Below the pieces are notes generated by a model. The model worked only from the letters and a program-made list of their open reading frames with translations, searched no databases and was not told where the DNA came from. 64,000 nucleotides of DNA from Bog-756 sp963830165. Its GTDB lineage: Bacteria > Actinomycetota > Acidimicrobiia > Acidimicrobiales > RAAP-2. Location: positions 186,001 to 250,000 of the forward strand of contig CAWHKZ010000011.1 in assembly GCA_963830165.1 (NCBI GenBank), given 5' to 3'. Positions 7,916-17,741 of this stretch are shown piece by piece. Each line of letters begins with the position of its first letter. Positions within the stretch are counted from its first letter, which is position 1. A program made the translations under genes and the position numbers.

Positions 7916-10111
7916 ATGTCCGACCCTTGGAACTACGCCGGCCCGGTCGCCGAGCTCGGCCCGGCCAGCGGCTCGGTCACCCTGGTCGACGAGTCGACGT
8001 TCGCCATCAGCGGCGGGGCGGGCGACATCTGCCCCGGGGGCGCCCAGGGGCTCTTCTTCCGGGACACCAGGATCCTGTCCCGCCTGGAGGTCCTGATCAA
8101 CGGGGCCATGGCCGAGCCCCTGGCCGCGGTGACCGACGACCCCTTCAGCGCCACCTTCGTGGCCAGGAACCTGCCCGCCCCGGGCCGGGCCGACTCCACC
8201 GTGATGGTGTTCCGCGAGCGCCACGTGGGCCAGGGCATGCGCGAGCAGCTCGTCCTGCGCAACTTCGGTGACGAGGCCACGGTGTGCACGGTCGACGTGC
8301 TGGTCGACTCCGACTTCGCCGACCTGTTCGCCGTCAAGGAGGGCCGGGTCGGTACCGACCGTCAGTACGGCACGATCACCAGCCAGATCGAGGATGACCC
8401 GCCGTCCCCGGCGTCCGGCCGCAACGAGCCGCAGGTGACGCTGATCTACACGTACCGGCGCGGTCCGGTGGGCCGCGGGGTCGAGATCCGGACCACCGGC
8501 GCCGACCGGGTGGCGCCCGGACTGGTCACCTTCGAGGTCGTCGTGCCGGCCCGCGGCGAGTGGTCGACCTGCCTCGAGGTCGGGCCGGTCATCGACGGCA
8601 GGTTCTTCGCACCCAAGTACCGCTGCGGCGAGCCGGTGGAGCGGGCCACGCCCTCCGAGCGCCTGGCCGCCTGGCGCCGGCAGGTTCCCCAGGTCGAGAC
8701 GGACCACCCGGCGCTGAAGCAGGTCGTGGCCAGGAGCGCCGAGGACCTCGGGGCGCTGCGGATCTTCGACCCCGACTACCCCGAGCGGGTGGTGGTGGCG
8801 GCGGGGGCGCCCTGGTTCATGACGGTCTTCGGCCGCGACTCGCTGCTGACGGCGTGGATGGCCCTGCTGGTCGACCCTGACCTGGCCCGTGGTGTGCTCC
8901 AGACCCTGGCCAGGTTCCAGGGAACGGAGGTCGACCCGCGCCACGAGGAGGAGCCCGGACGCATCCTCCACGAGATGCGCTTCGGCGACGCCGCGTCGTT
9001 GTCGCTGGGTGGGGGGAGCATCTACTACGGCACGGCCGACGCCACGCCGCTCTTCGTCATGCTGCTGGGCGAGATGCGGCGGTGGGGCGTGGCCCGTGAG
9101 CTGGTCGACGAGCTGCTGCCCAACGCGGCCCGGGCCATCGAGTGGATCGAGCACTTCGGCGACGCCGACGGGGACGGTTACGTCGAGTACCGCCGGGCCA
9201 CCGACCGGGGGCTGGCCAACCAGGGATGGAAGGACAGCTGGGACGGCATCCGCTACGGCGACGGTCGGGTGGCCGAGGCCCCGATCGCCCTGGCCGAGGT
9301 GCAGGCGTACACCTACGGGGCCTTCCTGGCCAGTGCCCATTTCGCCTTCGAGGTCGGCGACACCGCCACCTACGACCGGTTCCGTTCCAAGGCCGCCCAC
9401 CTGAAGGCCAACTTCAACCGGGACTTCTGGCTGGAGGACAAGGGGTGGTTCGCCGTCGGCCTCGACGCCGACAAGCGGCCGATCGACTCGCTGACCTCGA
9501 ACATCGGCCACTGCCTGTGGACCGGCATCGTCGACGAGGAGAAGGCGCACCAGGTGGCCAAGGCCCTGACCGGTCCCTCCATGTTCTCCGGATGGGGGCT
9601 GCGCACCCTGTCCAGCGACAACGGTGGCTACAACCCGATCAGCTACCACTGCGGCTCGGTGTGGCCCCACGACACGGCGATCGCCGCAGCCGGCCTGGCC
9701 CGCTACGGCTACGACGGGGCCGCCCAGCAGCTCATCCTCGGACTGCTCGACGCCGCCTCGTCACAGGGTGGTCGTCTGCCCGAGCTCTTCAGCGGGCTCG
9801 ACCGGGGCGAACTGTCCGTGCCCGTCGGCTACCCCACGTCGTGCTCGCCGCAGGCCTGGTCGGCGGCCTCGCCCCTGCTGTGCCTGCGCACCCTGCTGCG
9901 GCTCGACCCCTGGATCCCCTACGGCAAGACGTGGCTCTGCCCGAACCTGCCCGAAGGCATCGGCTACCTCAAGGTCGAAGGGATCCCGCTCGCCGGGTCG
10001 CGGGTGACGATCGAGGTCGGCGAGGGGGTTCCCGGCGGGGTGTCGGTGAGCGGACTGCCACCCGAGATCGAACTCATCCGCGAGCCCAGGCGTCCGTCGA
10101 CCGCGGTCTGA
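7916..10111 (+). CDS. Amylo-alpha-1,6-glucosidase / glycogen debranching-type enzyme
   Basis: A 731-residue intact protein. The N-terminal third (about 25-230, LVDESTFAISGGAGDI and GLFFRDTRILSRLEV) is the bis-type debranching N-domain. From about residue 290 the (alpha/alpha)6 barrel follows, with the marker AGAPWFMTVFGRDSLLTAW, then GDGYVEYRRAT, GLANQGWKDSWDGI and the late block YHCGSVWPHDTAIAAAGLARYG. Homologues remove alpha-1,6 branches or act on related oligosaccharides in the cytoplasm. ATG 7916 follows a TACGGT box; upstream in-frame codons lie before this promoter. The gene stands alone. Substrate specificity is not shown by the sequence. Confidence 0.88.
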   Translation: MSDPWNYAGPVAELGPASGSVTLVDESTFAISGGAGDICPGGAQGLFFRDTRILSRLEVLINGAMAEPLAAVTDDPFSATFVARNLPAPGRADSTVMVFRERHVGQGMREQLVLRNFGDEATVCTVDVLVDSDFADLFAVKEGRVGTDRQYGTITSQIEDDPPSPASGRNEPQVTLIYTYRRGPVGRGVEIRTTGADRVAPGLVTFEVVVPARGEWSTCLEVGPVIDGRFFAPKYRCGEPVERATPSERLAAWRRQVPQVETDHPALKQVVARSAEDLGALRIFDPDYPERVVVAAGAPWFMTVFGRDSLLTAWMALLVDPDLARGVLQTLARFQGTEVDPRHEEEPGRILHEMRFGDAASLSLGGGSIYYGTADATPLFVMLLGEMRRWGVARELVDELLPNAARAIEWIEHFGDADGDGYVEYRRATDRGLANQGWKDSWDGIRYGDGRVAEAPIALAEVQAYTYGAFLASAHFAFEVGDTATYDRFRSKAAHLKANFNRDFWLEDKGWFAVGLDADKRPIDSLTSNIGHCLWTGIVDEEKAHQVAKALTGPSMFSGWGLRTLSSDNGGYNPISYHCGSVWPHDTAIAAAGLARYGYDGAAQQLILGLLDAASSQGGRLPELFSGLDRGELSVPVGYPTSCSPQAWSAASPLLCLRTLLRLDPWIPYGKTWLCPNLPEGIGYLKVEGIPLAGSRVTIEVGEGVPGGVSVSGLPPEIELIREPRRPSTAV

Positions 10112-10180
10112 GCCGGCGCGGCGGCGTGGGCCGTCCGGGGCGTCGGGAGCGTCGAGGGCCGGACGCGCCGTGCGCCCGGG

Positions 10181-10797
10181 TCACCAGCCCCGCTCGACCC
10201 ACTCCGCGAGGTGGGGGACTCGGTCCCGATGGTCGTCCCGCCCCCATGGCCCGGCAGGACCAGGGTGTCGGGCCCGAAGGCCCCGAACAGCCGGGCGTCG
10301 ATGGAACGGATGATGGTCTCGAAGTCGGCGTTCTCGAACGAGGTGTTGCCCGGCCCACCGGGGAAGAGCGTGTCCCCGGTGAACAACAGCGGGGTGCCCT
10401 CGACGGCGAAGCACATCGAGCCCGGCGTGTGCCCGGGGGTGGCGATGGTGGCGATCCGGAGCCTCCCGACCTCGAGGACGGCCTCGTCGTCGAGGATCTG
10501 GTCATAGGCCGGCAGCATCTCGGCGTCCGCCTCGGTGACGGCGACGTCGTAACCGGCGTCGCGGACGGCCTCGACCGCCTGGATGTGGTCCCAGTGGCCG
10601 TGCGTCTCGACGACCCGCCGAACCCCGAGGTCCCGGCAGAGTTCGAGGAGGCGCTCGTGCTCGTTGGCGGCGTCGATGAGCAGGGCGTCGCCACTCTGCC
10701 GGCAACGGACCACGTAGACGTTGTTGTCCATCGGTCCGACCACCACGCGGTGCACTTCGACCCCGGTGTCCTGGTAGTCGATCACGGTTTCGGCCAT
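10181..10797 (-). CDS. Metallo-beta-lactamase-fold hydrolase, glyoxalase II-like (frameshift near 3' end)
   Basis: About 206 residues. The metal-binding motif THGHWDHIQAV, the later GHTPGSM, FTGDTLFP and the final GHGGGTTIG define the glyoxalase II branch of the metallo-beta-lactamase fold, which hydrolyses thioesters or similar bonds. A strong AGGAGG stands upstream of the ATG at 10797. Near 10217 a run of five C has apparently lost one base; across it the protein ends in PHLAEWVERGW. Read without correction it would run on antisense through the neighbouring gene, which is not credible. Substrate unknown. Confidence 0.85.
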
Positions 10798-10904
10798 GGA
10801 CCCACCTCCTGGGCGCAGCGTAGCTGGGGAATCCCGACGGTCGGCCGCCGGGGTCCCCCTGTTGGTCACCGTGTCCGGGGTTCTGGTAGACAAACAGGGC
10901 ACGT

Positions 10905-10978
10905 TGTCCCCGGTGGGGGCACCCCACACAGGTGTCCCCGGTGGGGGCACCCCACATGACGTCCCCGGTCGGGGACTC
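10905..10978. repeat. 28-bp tandem repeat with internal hairpins
   Basis: Two 28-bp copies (10905-10932 and 10933-10960) are nearly identical, followed by a degenerate third. Each full copy contains GTGGGGGCACCCCAC, able to form a 6-bp GC stem. The array ends just before the start of the acyl-CoA dehydrogenase gene, within the spacer after the divergent hydrolase. Confidence 0.8.
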
Positions 10979-10995
10979 CACTGGATGGAGACCAG

Positions 10996-12111
10996 ATGAA
11001 CTTCGCCTTCAGCGAGGAGCAGGACGAGCTCCGCAAATCGGTGCGCCGCTTCCTGGACGACAAGTCGCCCGAGACCGAGGTCCGGCGGCTGATGGAGACC
11101 ACCGAGGGCTACGACCCGGAGGTCTGGAAGCAGATGGCCGAGCAGCTCGGCCTGCAGTCGCTGATCATCCCCGAGGAGTACGGCGGGGCCGGCTTCACCT
11201 ACGTCGAGCTCATCGTGGTCCTGGAGGAGATGGGTGCGGCCCTGCTGTGCGCCCCGTTCTTCTCCACCGTCGCCCTCGGCGCCAACGCCCTGCTGACCTC
11301 CGGGGACCAGAAGGCCATGGAGTACCTGCTCCCCGGGATCGCCGCCGGCGAGACGATCGCCACGCTCGCCTTCACCGAGGACTCCGGCCGCTGGGACGCG
11401 GAGGGCATCACCCTGGCCGCCACGCCGACGGCCGACGGCTACGCCCTCAACGGCCACAAGTCGTTCGTCGTCGACGGCCACGTCGCCGACCTCGTCCTGG
11501 TCGTGGGCCGCACCGACGCCGGTCTGTCGCTGTTCGGTGTGAAGGGCGACGCCGCCGGTCTCACCCGCACCCCCCTCGCCACCATGGACCAGACCCGCAA
11601 GCAGGCCCGGCTCGAGTTCGCCGACACGCCGGCGTGGCTGATCGGGACCGACGGCGGAGCCGAGGCCGGCCTCTCCAAGACCCTGGATCTCGCCGCCGTG
11701 GCCCTGGCCGCCGAGCAGGTGGGCGGTGCCCAGCGCTGCCTCGAGAGCTCGGTCGAATACGCCAAGACCCGCATCCAGTTCGGCCGCCCGATCGGCAGCT
11801 TCCAGGCCATCAAGCACAAGTGTGCCGACATGCTGCTCGAGGTCGAGTCGGCCAAGTCCGCCGCCTACTACGCCGGCTGGGCCGCCGCCGAGGACTCCGA
11901 CGAGCTCCCGGTCGTGGCCAGCCTGGCCAAGTCCTACTGCTCCGAGGCGTACTTCCACGCCGCCGCCGAGACGATCCAGATCCACGGCGGCATCGGCTTC
12001 ACCTGGGAGCACCCCGCCCACCTCTACTTCAAGCGGGCCAAGTCCTCGGAGCTCATGCTGGGCGATCCCTCGTACCACCGGGAGCTCCTGGCCCAGCGCA
12101 TCGGCATCTGA
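10996..12111 (+). CDS. Acyl-CoA dehydrogenase family protein
   Basis: A 371-residue FAD enzyme of the acyl-CoA dehydrogenase fold, intact. The N-terminal domain begins FAFSEEQDELRKSVRRFL; the FAD/substrate region includes IIPEEYGGAG and LAFTEDSGRWD; the C-terminal helical domain has RIQFGRPIGSFQAIKHK and IQIHGGIGFTWEHPAHLY. The YEGT-type segment that carries the catalytic glutamate in many short- and medium-chain enzymes is absent; the end reads KRAKSSELMLGDPSYH. This resembles the actinobacterial FadE proteins that work as heterotetramers, so it may need a partner subunit. ATG 10996 was chosen by homology. Substrate unknown; monocistronic. Confidence 0.9.
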   Translation: MNFAFSEEQDELRKSVRRFLDDKSPETEVRRLMETTEGYDPEVWKQMAEQLGLQSLIIPEEYGGAGFTYVELIVVLEEMGAALLCAPFFSTVALGANALLTSGDQKAMEYLLPGIAAGETIATLAFTEDSGRWDAEGITLAATPTADGYALNGHKSFVVDGHVADLVLVVGRTDAGLSLFGVKGDAAGLTRTPLATMDQTRKQARLEFADTPAWLIGTDGGAEAGLSKTLDLAAVALAAEQVGGAQRCLESSVEYAKTRIQFGRPIGSFQAIKHKCADMLLEVESAKSAAYYAGWAAAEDSDELPVVASLAKSYCSEAYFHAAAETIQIHGGIGFTWEHPAHLYFKRAKSSELMLGDPSYHRELLAQRIGI

Positions 12112-12216
12112 TCGACACGTATCGGGCCCCGACCTTGACTACCGTGGTCCCATCCCGGGCCCACACGGGGGATGACCACGTCCCCACCCCGGCCCTACCT
12201 CCCGGAAGCGAGTGAC

Positions 12217-12831
12217 ATGCGGAAGTTCCTGGCGTTCGTCCTAGTCGGCATCCTGGCCATCGTCGGCGCGGGCACGGCTGTACTGGGTGTGGTCCAGTCC
12301 CAGAGCGGGACCGCCATCGGCCAGGCCGTCACCAACACCACCGGTGCGGCCAACTACAGCGAATACCTGGTGGAAAAGACACCCCAGGGCGATCAGACGG
12401 CCAGCCTGGTCTACCAGTCGCCCGACCGCCTCAGCGGTTGGCTGCTCAGCGCCGGGCGCAAGACGTACCTCTACATCATCGGCACGACGGAGTACATCGC
12501 CGTGAGCCAGTCGGCCAAGGCCCCGGAACCGAAGACCTTCTACACCCAGCAGACGACGGGCGTCCAGGCCGTGGACCCGGCCCACACCTACCTCACCTAC
12601 TGCACCAAGGGGAAGTCCACCCACAGCGGCTCGGTGACCACGGTGACCCTGTCCCAGGGTGGCCAGACCGAGAAGCTCACGTGCACGGTGAGCGGCAACT
12701 ACGTCTCGGAGTTCGATGCGGTCACCCCCGGCGGCACGATCGACCTCGACATCTCCGACGTCGGCACCTCGCCGGCCGTCGCGCTGCCCGCGGGCTACAA
12801 GATCACCACCGTCGCGCCCACCGGTAGCTGA
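12217..12831 (+). CDS. Secreted or membrane-anchored protein of unknown function
   Basis: A 204-residue protein I do not recognise. The start MRKFLAFVLVGILAIVGAG is a hydrophobic signal or anchor segment (residues 1-25) without a lipobox. The rest is hydrophilic, rich in Thr, Ser and Gly, with two cysteines about 28 residues apart (TYCTKG and LTCTVSG) that could form a disulfide after export. ATG 12217 was preferred over an upstream ATG at 12172 because it directly precedes the signal segment and follows a GGAAG at the right distance. It lies downstream of the acyl-CoA dehydrogenase with a 105-nt gap and is probably transcribed separately. Confidence 0.7.
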   Translation: MRKFLAFVLVGILAIVGAGTAVLGVVQSQSGTAIGQAVTNTTGAANYSEYLVEKTPQGDQTASLVYQSPDRLSGWLLSAGRKTYLYIIGTTEYIAVSQSAKAPEPKTFYTQQTTGVQAVDPAHTYLTYCTKGKSTHSGSVTTVTLSQGGQTEKLTCTVSGNYVSEFDAVTPGGTIDLDISDVGTSPAVALPAGYKITTVAPTGS

Positions 12832-12874
12832 CCCGACGGCCCGGCCCCGGCGACCGGTGCCGCGTCGACAGGAC

Positions 12875-13697
12875 TCAGCGGGCCCCGTCGACGAGCACGT
12901 CGATGCGCCGCCGCAGCGACCGGGCGGCGGCCAGGGGGTCGTCGGCGTCGACCAGCCACCGGACGACGACGAAGTGGCGGGCCCCGGCGTCGACCAGACC
13001 GCCCACGCTGTCCGGGTCGACCCCCCCGGTGACCCACACGGGCCAGGGCGACCGCCGGACCGCCTCGGACAGGTAGCCGATCCCGGTCCCCGGGCGTCCC
13101 GGCTTGGTCGGCGTCGCCACCACCGGCCCGGCCGACAGGTAGTCGACCGGCACCGGACCGTCGTCACCGCCCCCCACGGCGTCGGTCAACTCGGTCGGGG
13201 CATGCGTGGAGAGACCGACGAGGGCGTCGGCGCCCAGCACGGCCCGGGCCTCGGCCGGCGACACGTCGTCCTGACCCACGTGGACCCCGTCGGCGCCCAC
13301 GGCGACGGCCAGGTCGGGCCGGTCGTTGAGCACGAAGGGGACGCCGGCCTCGCGCGCACACCCGCCGGACGACGCCGGCCCGGGCCACCAGGGCGGCGTC
13401 GTCGAGGTGCTTCTCCCGCAGCTGGACGACGTCGACACCACCCTCGACGCAGCGCCCGACGAAGGCCTCCAGGTCGGGGCGATCCGGCGTGCACAGGTAG
13501 AGCCGGCGGCGGACGATGTCCCACCGGTCGACGGACGGAGCCGCTCCGGCGGGTGGGCCGTGTGGGCCGGGCACGCCGGGCGTGGCGCCTGACGTCTCGT
13601 CGGATGTGGCGTCGGGCGTGGCGCCTGACGTCTCGTCGGATGTGGCGTCGGACGTGGCGCCTGACGTGGCGTCGGACGTGCCGTCGGGACGGGTCAC
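12875..13697 (-). CDS. thiE: Thiamine-phosphate synthase ThiE with repetitive N-terminal extension (one frameshift)
   Basis: ThiE joins the HMP pyrophosphate and thiazole phosphate moieties in thiamine synthesis. Landmarks: VVQLREKHLDD, FVLNDRPDLAVAVGADGVHVGQDD, YLSAGPVVATPTKPG and WVTGGVD. The reading changes +1 near 13360. The conserved domain begins at RLYLCTPDRP; before it lie about 65 residues dominated by Ser/Thr-Asp/Glu-Ala-Thr repeats encoded by a 36-bp tandem repeat. No start codon is seen between repeats and domain, so GTG 13697 is used. It overlaps the stop of the upstream HhH-GPD gene (GTGA), indicating an operon. Thiamine pyrophosphate is the cofactor of the E1 encoded next to this pair. 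Confidence 0.85.
13583..13690. repeat. 36-bp tandem repeat in the 5' end of thiE
   Basis: Units at 13583-13618, 13619-13654 and a shortened one from 13655, built on GACGT and GTCGG words. In the thiE frame they encode Thr-Ser-Asp-Ala/Glu-Thr repeats. Confidence 0.85.
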
Positions 13698-14341
13698 CCC
13701 GGGTTGGGGAGCTTGGCCCGGGCCTCGGCCTTCATCTGCTGCTTGAACTGGCGCACCTTGGCCAGGGCTTCGGGTGAGTCGATGTCGGCCACCGACCGAT
13801 GGGAGCCCTCCTCGCCGTAGGCGCCGGCGGCCGCCTCCCAGCCCGGAGGGCGGATGCCCAGTTGCTTGCCGAGCAGGGCCACGAAGATGCGGGCCTTCTG
13901 GTCACCGAAGCCGGGCAGGGCCTTCACGTTGGCGAGCAACTGCTTCCCGTCGACGGCGGTCGACCAGATGGCCGACGCGTCACCGCCGTAGGTGTCGACG
14001 ACCGCACCGCAGACCTCCTGCACCCGTCCGGCCATGGAGCGGGGGAAGCGGTGGAGCGCGGGCTTCTCGGCGAACACGGCGGCCAGGTCGTCGGGGGACA
14101 TGGAGGCGATGGCGGCGGGGTCGAGGGTGCCGCCCAGTCGCTCCTTCAGGTCGAGGGGCGCCTTGAACGCGCGTTCCATCGGGATCTGCTGGTCGAGGAC
14201 CATCCCGATCAGGAGGGCGAGAGGCTCGGACGACAGCAGTGCGTCCGCATCGGGGTCACCGGTGAGCCAGAGCACTCCCTCAGGGTAGCCCGGGCGCGGC
14301 AGGGCGCTGCCCGGACCGTACCCGTCGGACCCGTCCGACAC
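13694..14341 (-). CDS. HhH-GPD family protein (DNA glycosylase-like)
   Basis: A 215-residue protein of the HhH-GPD type annotated as base-excision repair proteins in actinobacteria. Seen: the opening TGDPDADALLSSEPLALLIGM with LDQQIPMERAF, and the helix-hairpin-helix segment KALPGFGDQKARIFVALLG followed by the basic tail. The usual catalytic Lys/Asp cannot be assigned with certainty. GTG 14341 gives the longest reading; homology begins near LWLTGDPDADALL, so a later GTG about 22 codons in may be the true start. First gene of an operon with thiE. The 14342-14365 gap to aceE is only 24 nt, so aceE read-through is possible. Confidence 0.8.
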   Translation of the reverse strand: MSDGSDGYGPGSALPRPGYPEGVLWLTGDPDADALLSSEPLALLIGMVLDQQIPMERAFKAPLDLKERLGGTLDPAAIASMSPDDLAAVFAEKPALHRFPRSMAGRVQEVCGAVVDTYGGDASAIWSTAVDGKQLLANVKALPGFGDQKARIFVALLGKQLGIRPPGWEAAAGAYGEEGSHRSVADIDSPEALAKVRQFKQQMKAEARAKLPNPG

Positions 14342-14365
14342 GGGTCGGCGGAGCCGGGTCCCCGC

Positions 14366-17084
14366 TCAGGCCGACCAGGGGTCGGCGGCGGTGACGTCGA
14401 TCCCGTAGCGCCCGATGGCGGCGGTGACGGCCGCCGCCGGCACGGTCCCCGCGGCGGCGAGTCCCTCGAGCACGGCCAGGGTGACGTGGGCGGCGTCGAC
14501 CTCGAAGTAGCGGCGCAGGACCTCGCGGGTGTCGGAGCGGCCGAACCCGTCGGTACCGAGGGAGGTGAACCGTCCGGGAACCCACCGGGCGATCTGGTCG
14601 GGCACGGCCCGCATGAAGTCGGTGACGGCCACCACCGGCCCCGTCGATCGGGACAGGGCGTCGGTCACGTAGGGGACGCGGACGGTGCCCCCCGGGTGGA
14701 GGCGGTTGTGGCGGTCGGACGACAGTGCCTCCTCGCGCAGGGCCTTGTAGGAGGTGACGGACCACGCCTCGGCGGCGACCCCCCACTCCTCGGCCAGCAT
14801 CCGCCGGGCCTCCATGGCCGCCCGCCAGGCCGTCCCCGAGAAGAGCACCGTGGCCCGGGGAGCGGCTGACGGAGTCGTCTCGGGCACGTCGGCGAAGCGG
14901 TACATGCCGGCCACGGTGCCGGACCGCACCCGCTCCGCCTCGGCCGGGTCGGAGGGCAGCGCCGGCATCTCGTAGTTCTCGTTGTAGAGCGTGAGGTACC
15001 AGAAGCTGTCCTCGGGCTCGGGGCCCGTCATCCGGCGGATCCCGTCCTCCACGATGGCCGCCACCTCGTGGGCGAATGCCGGGTCGTAGGCCCGGACCGA
15101 CGGGTACGACGAGGCCAGCAGCAGCGACTGCCCGTCCTGGTGCTGCAGCCCCTCGCCGTTGAGGGTGGTGCGGCCGGCGGTGCAGCCGAGCAGGAAGCCG
15201 CGCCCCCGGCTGTCCCCGAGGGCCCACAGCAGGTCACCCACCCGCTGGAACCCGAACATCGAATAGAGGAGGTAGCAGGGGATGAGCGGCTCGCCCCAGG
15301 TGGCGTACGAGGTGGCCGCCGCCGTGAAGGTGGCCGTGGCCCCGGCCTCGGAGATCCCCTCCTCGAGGATCTGGCCGGCCGGTCCCTCGGCGTAGTGGAG
15401 GGGGAGTCCGGCGTCGACGGGGGTGTAGTGCTGTCCGTCCGGGGCGTAGATCTGGATCTCGCTGATCAGCGACTCGAGTCCGAAGGTGCGTGCCTCGTCG
15501 GAGACGATCGGCACGATCCGGCTGCCGATGCCCGGGTCGCGGGTGAGCGACCGGAGGAGCCGGGCGAACGCCATCGTGGTCGAGACCTGCTGGCCTCCGG
15601 AGCCGGCCCGCAGGTCGACGAAGGTGCCGGGAGCGGGGGCGGGCAGCGGCTTGGCCCGCACCACCCGGCTGGGGAGCGGGCCCCCGAGCGCGCTCCGCCG
15701 CTCGGCCAGGTACCTCCCGGCGGGCGAGTCGGGGTGCGGCCGGTAGTACGGCGGCAGATCGGCGTCGAGGTCGGCCTCGGCGATCTCGTCGTGGAGGAAC
15801 AGGCGGTCGCGGCAGCGTGCGCAGCTGGCCCTTGGTCATCTTCTTGATCTGGTGGGTGGCGTTGCGGGCCTCGATCTCGGGCCCCAGGGTCCATCCCTTG
15901 ATGGTCTTGGCCAGGATCGCCGTCGGAGCACCGGTGTGCTCGGTGGCCGCCCGGTAGGCGGCGTACAGCTTGCGATAGTCGTGCCCGCCGCGGGGCAGGC
16001 TCTGCAGCTCGGTGTCGCTGAGGTGGGCGACCAGCGCGGTCAGGCGGGGATCGGGGCCGAAGAAGTGCTCCCGGATGTAGGCGCCCGACTCGGTGGCGTA
16101 CTTCTGGAACTCGCCGTCGACCGTGGAGTTCATCTTGGCCAGCAGCACGCCGTCGACGTCGCGGGCCAACAGCTCGTCCCAGGTCCGGCCCCAGATCACC
16201 TTGATCACGTTCCATCCGGCGCCGCGCAGGGTGGCTTCGAACTCCTGGATGACCTTGCCGTTGCCGCGCACCGGACCGTCGAGGCGCTGGAGGTTGCAGT
16301 TCACCACCAGGGTAAGGTTGTCGAGGTGCTCGCGTCCGGCCATGCCGAGGAGGGCGATGGTCTCGGGCTCGTCGAATTCTCCGTCGCCGACGAAGCCCCA
16401 GATGCGGCTGGAGGACGTGTCGGCCAGGCCCCGGGCGGCCAGGTAGCGGGCCAGGTGCGCCTGGGCGATGGCGTTGATCGGGCCGAGGCCCATCGAGACC
16501 GTCGGGTACTCCCAGAAGTCGGGCATCAGCCGGGGGTGCGGGTACGACGAGAGCCCGTCGCCGGCCACCTCGAAGCGGAAGTTGTCCAGCTGCTTCTCGT
16601 CCATCCGGCCCTCGACGAACGCCCGGGCGTAGATGCCGGGAGAGGCGTGGCCCTGGAAGTACACCTGGTCGCCCGGACCGCCGCCGTCCTTGCCCCGGAA
16701 GAAGTGGTTGAAGCCCACCTCGTAGAGGGCGGCCGAGCTGGCGTAGGTGGCGAGGTGGCCACCGATGGCCTCGGAGCGGATGTTGGCCCGCACCACCATG
16801 ACGGCGGCGTTCCACCGGATGAAGGCGCGGATCCGGCGCTCGAGGTCCTCGTCCCCCGGGAACTCGGGTTCGGCGGCGGACGGGATGGAGTTGACGTACG
16901 GGGTCGAGACCGTGGCCGGAAAGCCGACCTGGGACTGGCGGGCGCGCTCGAGGACGCGCATCAGCAGGTAGCGGGCCCGGTTGCGCCCGTGGACACGGAC
17001 CACGTCGTCGAAGGCGGCCAGCCATTCGCTGGTCTCCTCGGGATCGGCGTCCGGGAGCTGGTGGGCGACGCCGTCGAAGAGCAT
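14366..17084 (-). CDS. aceE: Pyruvate dehydrogenase E1 component, homodimeric type (one frameshift)
   Basis: AceE decarboxylates pyruvate with thiamine pyrophosphate and acetylates the lipoyl group of E2. About 906 residues, the usual length of the single-chain E1. The N-terminal half contains SIPSAAEPEFPGDEDLERRI, YFQGHASPGIYARAF and the thiamine motif GDGEFDEPETI...NCNLQR; the C-terminal half has FGLESLISEIQIYAPDGQHY, ATSYATWGEPLIPCY and VTDFMRAVPDQIARWVP. The frame changes +1 near 15815. ATG 17084 follows an AGGTGGGA ribosome-binding stretch. E2, E3 and lipoylation enzymes lie at 21.4-26.1 kb. Confidence 0.93.
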
Positions 17085-17225
17085 GGTCCCATGCTCCCAC
17101 CTGACACGCCCGGTGCACCATCATGTGGCCGGGCGACGTGGGTGCGGGACGGCGGCGGTCGGCCCGACACACCGGTGACGTCCGGCGATGCCACGGGTCG
17201 TCGCCCGAGCGGGCATGCTGTCACG

Positions 17226-17732
17226 GTGCACGCACCGCCCCCTTCGACCGACGGCTCCCCGATCGTCGTGTACACGGACGGTTCGTGCCTCGGGAACCCC
17301 GGGCCGGGCGGTTGGGCGTGGGCGGTCGACGGTGGCCCGTCCGACTCGGGAGGCGAGCCCCACACCACCAACCAGCGCATGGAGGTGCTGGCGGTCATCC
17401 GTGCCCTCGAGTCGCTGCCCGGACCGGTGCACGTGGTGAGTGACTCGACCTACGTCGTGAACTGCTTCCGTCAGAAGTGGCACGAGGGGTGGAAGCGCCG
17501 GGGCTGGAAGAACTCGCAGGGCAAGCCGGTGGCCAACCGGGACCTCTGGGAGGTCCTGTTCGCCCTGGCCCTCGACCCGGGCCGGCCCGTGACCTTCCAA
17601 TGGGTGAAGGGCCACTCGGGTGACCGGATGAACGACGTGGTGGACGGCCTGGCCACCGCCGCCGCGGCCCTCGAGGACCCCACGGGCCCCCCACCCGACA
17701 CCGGTTTGGGCCAGGGGCGGCTGCTCCCGTAA
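17226..17732 (+). CDS. rnhA: Ribonuclease HI
   Basis: RNase HI cuts the RNA strand of RNA-DNA hybrids. The 168-residue protein shows the DEDD catalytic set: D in VYTDGSCLGNPGPGGWA, E in NQRMEVLAVIRAL, D in VVSDSTYVVN and D in MNDVVDGLA. GTG 17226 is the start nearest the domain, leaving a 12-residue lead. It is divergent from aceE with a 141-nt spacer and is followed 9 nt later by an SDR gene that has its own -10 box. Confidence 0.93.
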   Translation: MHAPPPSTDGSPIVVYTDGSCLGNPGPGGWAWAVDGGPSDSGGEPHTTNQRMEVLAVIRALESLPGPVHVVSDSTYVVNCFRQKWHEGWKRRGWKNSQGKPVANRDLWEVLFALALDPGRPVTFQWVKGHSGDRMNDVVDGLATAAAALEDPTGPPPDTGLGQGRLLP

Positions 17733-17735
17733 CCT
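17730..17735 (+). promoter_or_regulatory. -10 box TAACCT of the SDR gene, leaderless type
   Basis: TANNNT hexamer overlapping the rnhA stop codon and ending 6 nt before the ATG at 17742. Confidence 0.45.
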
Positions 17736-17741
17736 GGCGCC

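Noticed and set aside
9964..12078. A 704-residue minus-strand frame joining the metallo-hydrolase to sequence antisense to the acyl-CoA dehydrogenase
   Set aside because: Only the part from 10797 downward matches a protein family; the upstream part is a shadow of the dehydrogenase, and the downstream run-on results from a lost C near 10217.
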